64,000 bases of DNA. Origin: Alphaproteobacteria bacterium (GTDB taxonomy: Bacteria; Pseudomonadota; Alphaproteobacteria; RF32; CAG-239). A program made the translations under genes and the position numbers. Within the stretch, counting starts at the first letter, position 1; each line of letters opens with the position of its first letter. The notes beneath the pieces are model-generated. The model was not told the DNA's origin, did not search any database, and saw only the letters and a program-made list of their open reading frames with translations. Positions 61,253-64,000 of the stretch are shown one piece after another. The DNA lies in the NCBI GenBank assembly GCA_017465405.1, contig JAFTWG010000015.1:146457-210456 (forward strand), in the 5' to 3' direction.

Positions 61253-64000
61253 ATGAAATACAATATGTTCCCCGTTCTTTTAGCCACCACATTTTTATCA
61301 ACTAATGCTATTGCGCAAACTGTTCCGGAAATTAATGCCGACTACCTGAATAGTCTGACCGGAGAAAAAGTTACTTGGCAGGATGCTTCCGCAAGCGGAG
61401 AGGATACAGTACAAATCGGCGATAAATATTATAAATACACATATAGTAAACCTAATAACCTTGCTACTGTTGATAATCTTTCACAAAGTTATGAATATAC
61501 TGATGTATCAACAAATGTATATCATTACAGTGATATTATAAATATTCCTGCAGATAATAACGAAAGTATCTTAAATAATCTTTTTGAAAGCAATAATATA
61601 AACTTTCGAGTTACACAGACTAAATATGGTGGATATTTGTATGTTTATGGAGGACTTGTTTATAACGAAGGAACAATCAAAAATATTATATCCGATTTTG
61701 TAAATAACTCTGTTAAAGTGAAGAAAAATTCAGGCACATGGAATTGGGTATATGGTGGAGTTATCTCAAATGGAGGAAATATTGAAAATATAAAAGCTGA
61801 TTTCATAGGTAACACTATAAATTCGTATGCTGCAAAAGGTGTAGTAATAGCAAATATAGCTAAAAACAACGATGTTTTTATAAACAATATAGATGGGAAT
61901 TTTATAAACAACGGAGCAACAGGGACTGGAGAAGAATATCATGGAGGTGCTATTCATAATGCATCTTCATACAATGGAAACTATAAAGCTGTTATCAATA
62001 ATATCTCCGGTAATTTTATAGGGAATTATGTTGATTGCTACTGGGATACCGCCTATGGCGGTGCCATATATAACGAAGGAGAAATAGGTAATATCTCTGC
62101 AAATTTTATTGGCAATTATGCTTCTAATTACGACAATATGACAGATGGCGGGGCAATATTTAATGGAGGCATAATAGGCGATATAGCCGGTAATTTCACA
62201 AAAAATCATGCAGATGGTAATTCACCATGGGGAGGGGCAATCTCTAATTTAGGGATTTTCGGAAACATTTCAAGTGATTTTATAGGAAATTATGCTTATG
62301 GAGAAAATGCAGCAATTGGCGGAGCTATACTTACTGTGGGAAGCTTAACTTTTGAGGAAACAGAAATTAATCTGGGATATATATCTGGAAGTTTTACGGA
62401 TAATTTCGTAAAAGTCACAAAAGAAGGCGGATTGGCTTTCGGAGGAGCTATTGCTCTTTATATGGGAGGAGATTTGAAGTTTTTAGCAGATAATCAAACA
62501 AATATATTTAGCGGAAACTATGTAGAAGATGCTGATGGCAACAGAACAAATAATGCTATTGAAGTTTTATTTTTTAACGATGTCGGACTTCCTACTCCTA
62601 ATCTTAATTTTGAAATCAAAAATAATGGTACTTTTCTTTTTGATGATGAAATTGATGGTTTGGCGGCGGATGATAATACAGGCGAAATGACTAATAACAC
62701 CGGAGCTTATAACATCAACATCTATGGCGATGCTTACAATACTTCAACAATGGATGAAACTAATACAATCCGCTTTAATGATTTAGTTAATAATGTTTAT
62801 GATTTCAGTCTTGATTCCGTGCAAATGGCATTGGGTAAAAATGCGGTTATAAATATCGTTCATAATTACGTTGCACAAAACAATCCGTATCTTCGTTTAG
62901 ATTTAGATGCCGTAAATCGTGAAGTCGGTCAAATCAATATCGAAGGCGATGTTGACGGAACAACAAACGTAATTGTAAATGTTCTTCAAAACAAAGAAAC
63001 AGCAAAAGAAGAAAGCATTGTTTTTGCAACTGCTAAAAATGATACTCTCGGCGGAGAAGTTTCTTTCACTGTTTCTCGTGTAATCGGCAGTCCGTATATG
63101 TGGAAAGTCAACTATGACACAACCGAAAAACAATGGGGATTATATTCAACCGAAGAACAAAATCCTGATTATGAAGAAGACAATCCCGATAGACCGGACA
63201 CACCTGTTCAACCACTCGGACCGATTGAAGTGGCGCCGGAAGTTATCGGTTTTGAATCCTTGACTTCTTCCGGCTTAGCTCAAACCAACGGAATGGTTTA
63301 TAATATTATGCGTAAAGTAGGAATAAGTAAATTATATTGTAAAGGTTGCGGTTTCTATGACTATAACTGGGATGGCGAAGCTTTCCATAATGCTTGGGTA
63401 GATACAACCTACAACGGCTTAACAATTGAAGCTCCGGTAGAGATTGATGCTAATGTATGGGGTATTGAAGCAGGTAGTGATTTACAACATGATTTTAATA
63501 ACAAACTCGGTATTTTCGCATCATATCGTCAAGGTAACTACGAAATGGATGGTAAAGGCGAGAAATATTACTCAAATATCGGTTCTGAAATCGACATTGA
63601 TAGCTATTTAGCCGGTTTATATTATCGTTATGACTATAATGACTGGTATGCTTTCGCAACCGTTTACGGCGGTATGCAAAATGCCGAAATCAAAACCGAT
63701 GACGGTATATCCGCTGATACTGATGGTTTAGAGTTGGGAGGAAGTATTGAAGGCGGATATAGCTATGCTATAAGCAGAACCTTATCGGTAACCCCGAGTT
63801 TAGGTGTATTCTACTCACAAATCAGTTATGACGATGCAACCGATAACGTAGGTAAAACAGTAGAATATAACGACTTGAAACAAGTTGAATTAGAAGCCGG
63901 CTTGAAGTTGAGCAAAGCTGTATATACCGACAACGGAGCCGCCAGCATTTATGTAAAACCGAGTGTGGTTCAAACACTTGTAGACGGCGATGAAGTCACA
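61253..64000 (+). CDS. Large autotransporter, type V secretion (partial, runs off right edge)
   Basis: The frame is open for 916 codons from ATG 61253 to the window end without a stop. The signal peptide is MKYNMFPVLLATTFLSTNAIAQ. The passenger (about residues 23-640) contains at least five repeats of 28-38 residues with the core GGAI-x-N-x-G and FIGNY, the mark of a right-handed beta-helix. A linker with GLAQTNGMVYNIMRKVG and a CKGC motif follows near 675, and the C-terminal autotransporter barrel begins near 735 (GIEAGSDLQHDFNNKLG). It is exported to the cell surface as an adhesin or similar. The barrel end is outside the window. Confidence 0.9.
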   Translation, partial: MKYNMFPVLLATTFLSTNAIAQTVPEINADYLNSLTGEKVTWQDASASGEDTVQIGDKYYKYTYSKPNNLATVDNLSQSYEYTDVSTNVYHYSDIINIPADNNESILNNLFESNNINFRVTQTKYGGYLYVYGGLVYNEGTIKNIISDFVNNSVKVKKNSGTWNWVYGGVISNGGNIENIKADFIGNTINSYAAKGVVIANIAKNNDVFINNIDGNFINNGATGTGEEYHGGAIHNASSYNGNYKAVINNISGNFIGNYVDCYWDTAYGGAIYNEGEIGNISANFIGNYASNYDNMTDGGAIFNGGIIGDIAGNFTKNHADGNSPWGGAISNLGIFGNISSDFIGNYAYGENAAIGGAILTVGSLTFEETEINLGYISGSFTDNFVKVTKEGGLAFGGAIALYMGGDLKFLADNQTNIFSGNYVEDADGNRTNNAIEVLFFNDVGLPTPNLNFEIKNNGTFLFDDEIDGLAADDNTGEMTNNTGAYNINIYGDAYNTSTMDETNTIRFNDLVNNVYDFSLDSVQMALGKNAVINIVHNYVAQNNPYLRLDLDAVNREVGQINIEGDVDGTTNVIVNVLQNKETAKEESIVFATAKNDTLGGEVSFTVSRVIGSPYMWKVNYDTTEKQWGLYSTEEQNPDYEEDNPDRPDTPVQPLGPIEVAPEVIGFESLTSSGLAQTNGMVYNIMRKVGISKLYCKGCGFYDYNWDGEAFHNAWVDTTYNGLTIEAPVEIDANVWGIEAGSDLQHDFNNKLGIFASYRQGNYEMDGKGEKYYSNIGSEIDIDSYLAGLYYRYDYNDWYAFATVYGGMQNAEIKTDDGISADTDGLELGGSIEGGYSYAISRTLSVTPSLGVFYSQISYDDATDNVGKTVEYNDLKQVELEAGLKLSKAVYTDNGAASIYVKPSVVQTLVDGDEVT

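Noticed and set aside
61660..63133. Several minus-strand open frames inside the autotransporter.
   Set aside because: They are shadows of the repetitive plus-strand coding sequence, with no ribosome binding sites or promoter support.
1..64000. CRISPR arrays.
   Set aside because: No regularly spaced direct repeats and no cas genes were seen.

Overview
The window is low-GC DNA with the gene density of a Gram-negative bacterium. It has FadL-type and OmpA/OmpW-like outer-membrane barrels, an autotransporter, an RND efflux pump, lipoproteins, a type II-like acyl-ACP synthetase/PlsC fusion, and a tRNA gene with encoded CCA. Gene content (murF-nrdR-nusB-def-fmt cluster, DUF1189-like and autotransporter proteins, and a 'cgtcattgcga...gcaatcca' palindromic repeat) fits an AT-rich, probably host-associated alphaproteobacterium. 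That placement is inference, not proof. Most AT-rich genes have a good AGGAG-type ribosome binding site. A minority of GC-richer or small genes have TTGACA-type promoters and no Shine-Dalgarno sequence.

Layout. 1-2.4 kb: a partner-switching module on the minus strand (sensor-SpoIIE phosphatase running off the left edge, plus STAS antagonist). 2.4-3.3 kb: PHP phosphoesterase. 3.3-7.7 kb: five-gene, translationally coupled plus-strand operon (unknown SGHY-motif protein, radical SAM enzyme, MazG-like and NUDIX hydrolases, UDP-GlcNAc 2-epimerase). 8-9.9 kb: Y-family polymerase and a small orphan protein. 10-15.4 kb: a defence island on the minus strand, type III restriction-modification mod and res with two extra genes nested between them. 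These encode a 266-aa soluble protein and a 148-aa four-TM protein, an arrangement like RexA/RexB. 15.5-24 kb: F420-ligase-like protein, SemiSWEET, a GC-rich adenylate kinase, an Aas-like fusion, FadL, and two glycosyltransferases. 24-28.7 kb: housekeeping block murF-nrdR-nusB-def-fmt and an aldo/keto reductase.

28.9-33 kb: outer-membrane barrel, three tandem SHOCT membrane proteins preceded by a structured RNA leader with terminator, and YebC. 32-38.9 kb: secreted protein, PrmA, aminopeptidase P, thioredoxin-like protein, orphan DotB/PilT-type ATPase, MATE pump, and Q/P-rich lipoprotein. 39 kb: tRNA-Thr(UGU). 39-46 kb: small unknown proteins, divergent PAP2, GlgX, and orphan TrpB. 45.5-48.8 kb: two HAD phosphatases around a membrane spermidine-synthase-like protein. 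48.8-52 kb: unknowns, lipoprotein, serine recombinase, and SMR pump. 52-56.8 kb: RND efflux operon plus an InsA-like zinc-ribbon/HTH protein. 56.9-58.8 kb: surface-sugar genes. 58.9-64 kb: cell-wall-peptidase-like secreted protein, DUF1189-like membrane protein, MITE-like palindrome, and a large autotransporter running off the right edge.

The most promising undescribed systems are the RexAB-like pair inside the type III RM operon, the radical SAM/MazG/NUDIX/epimerase operon, and the structured leader RNA before the SHOCT genes. No CRISPR array, rRNA or prophage was seen.
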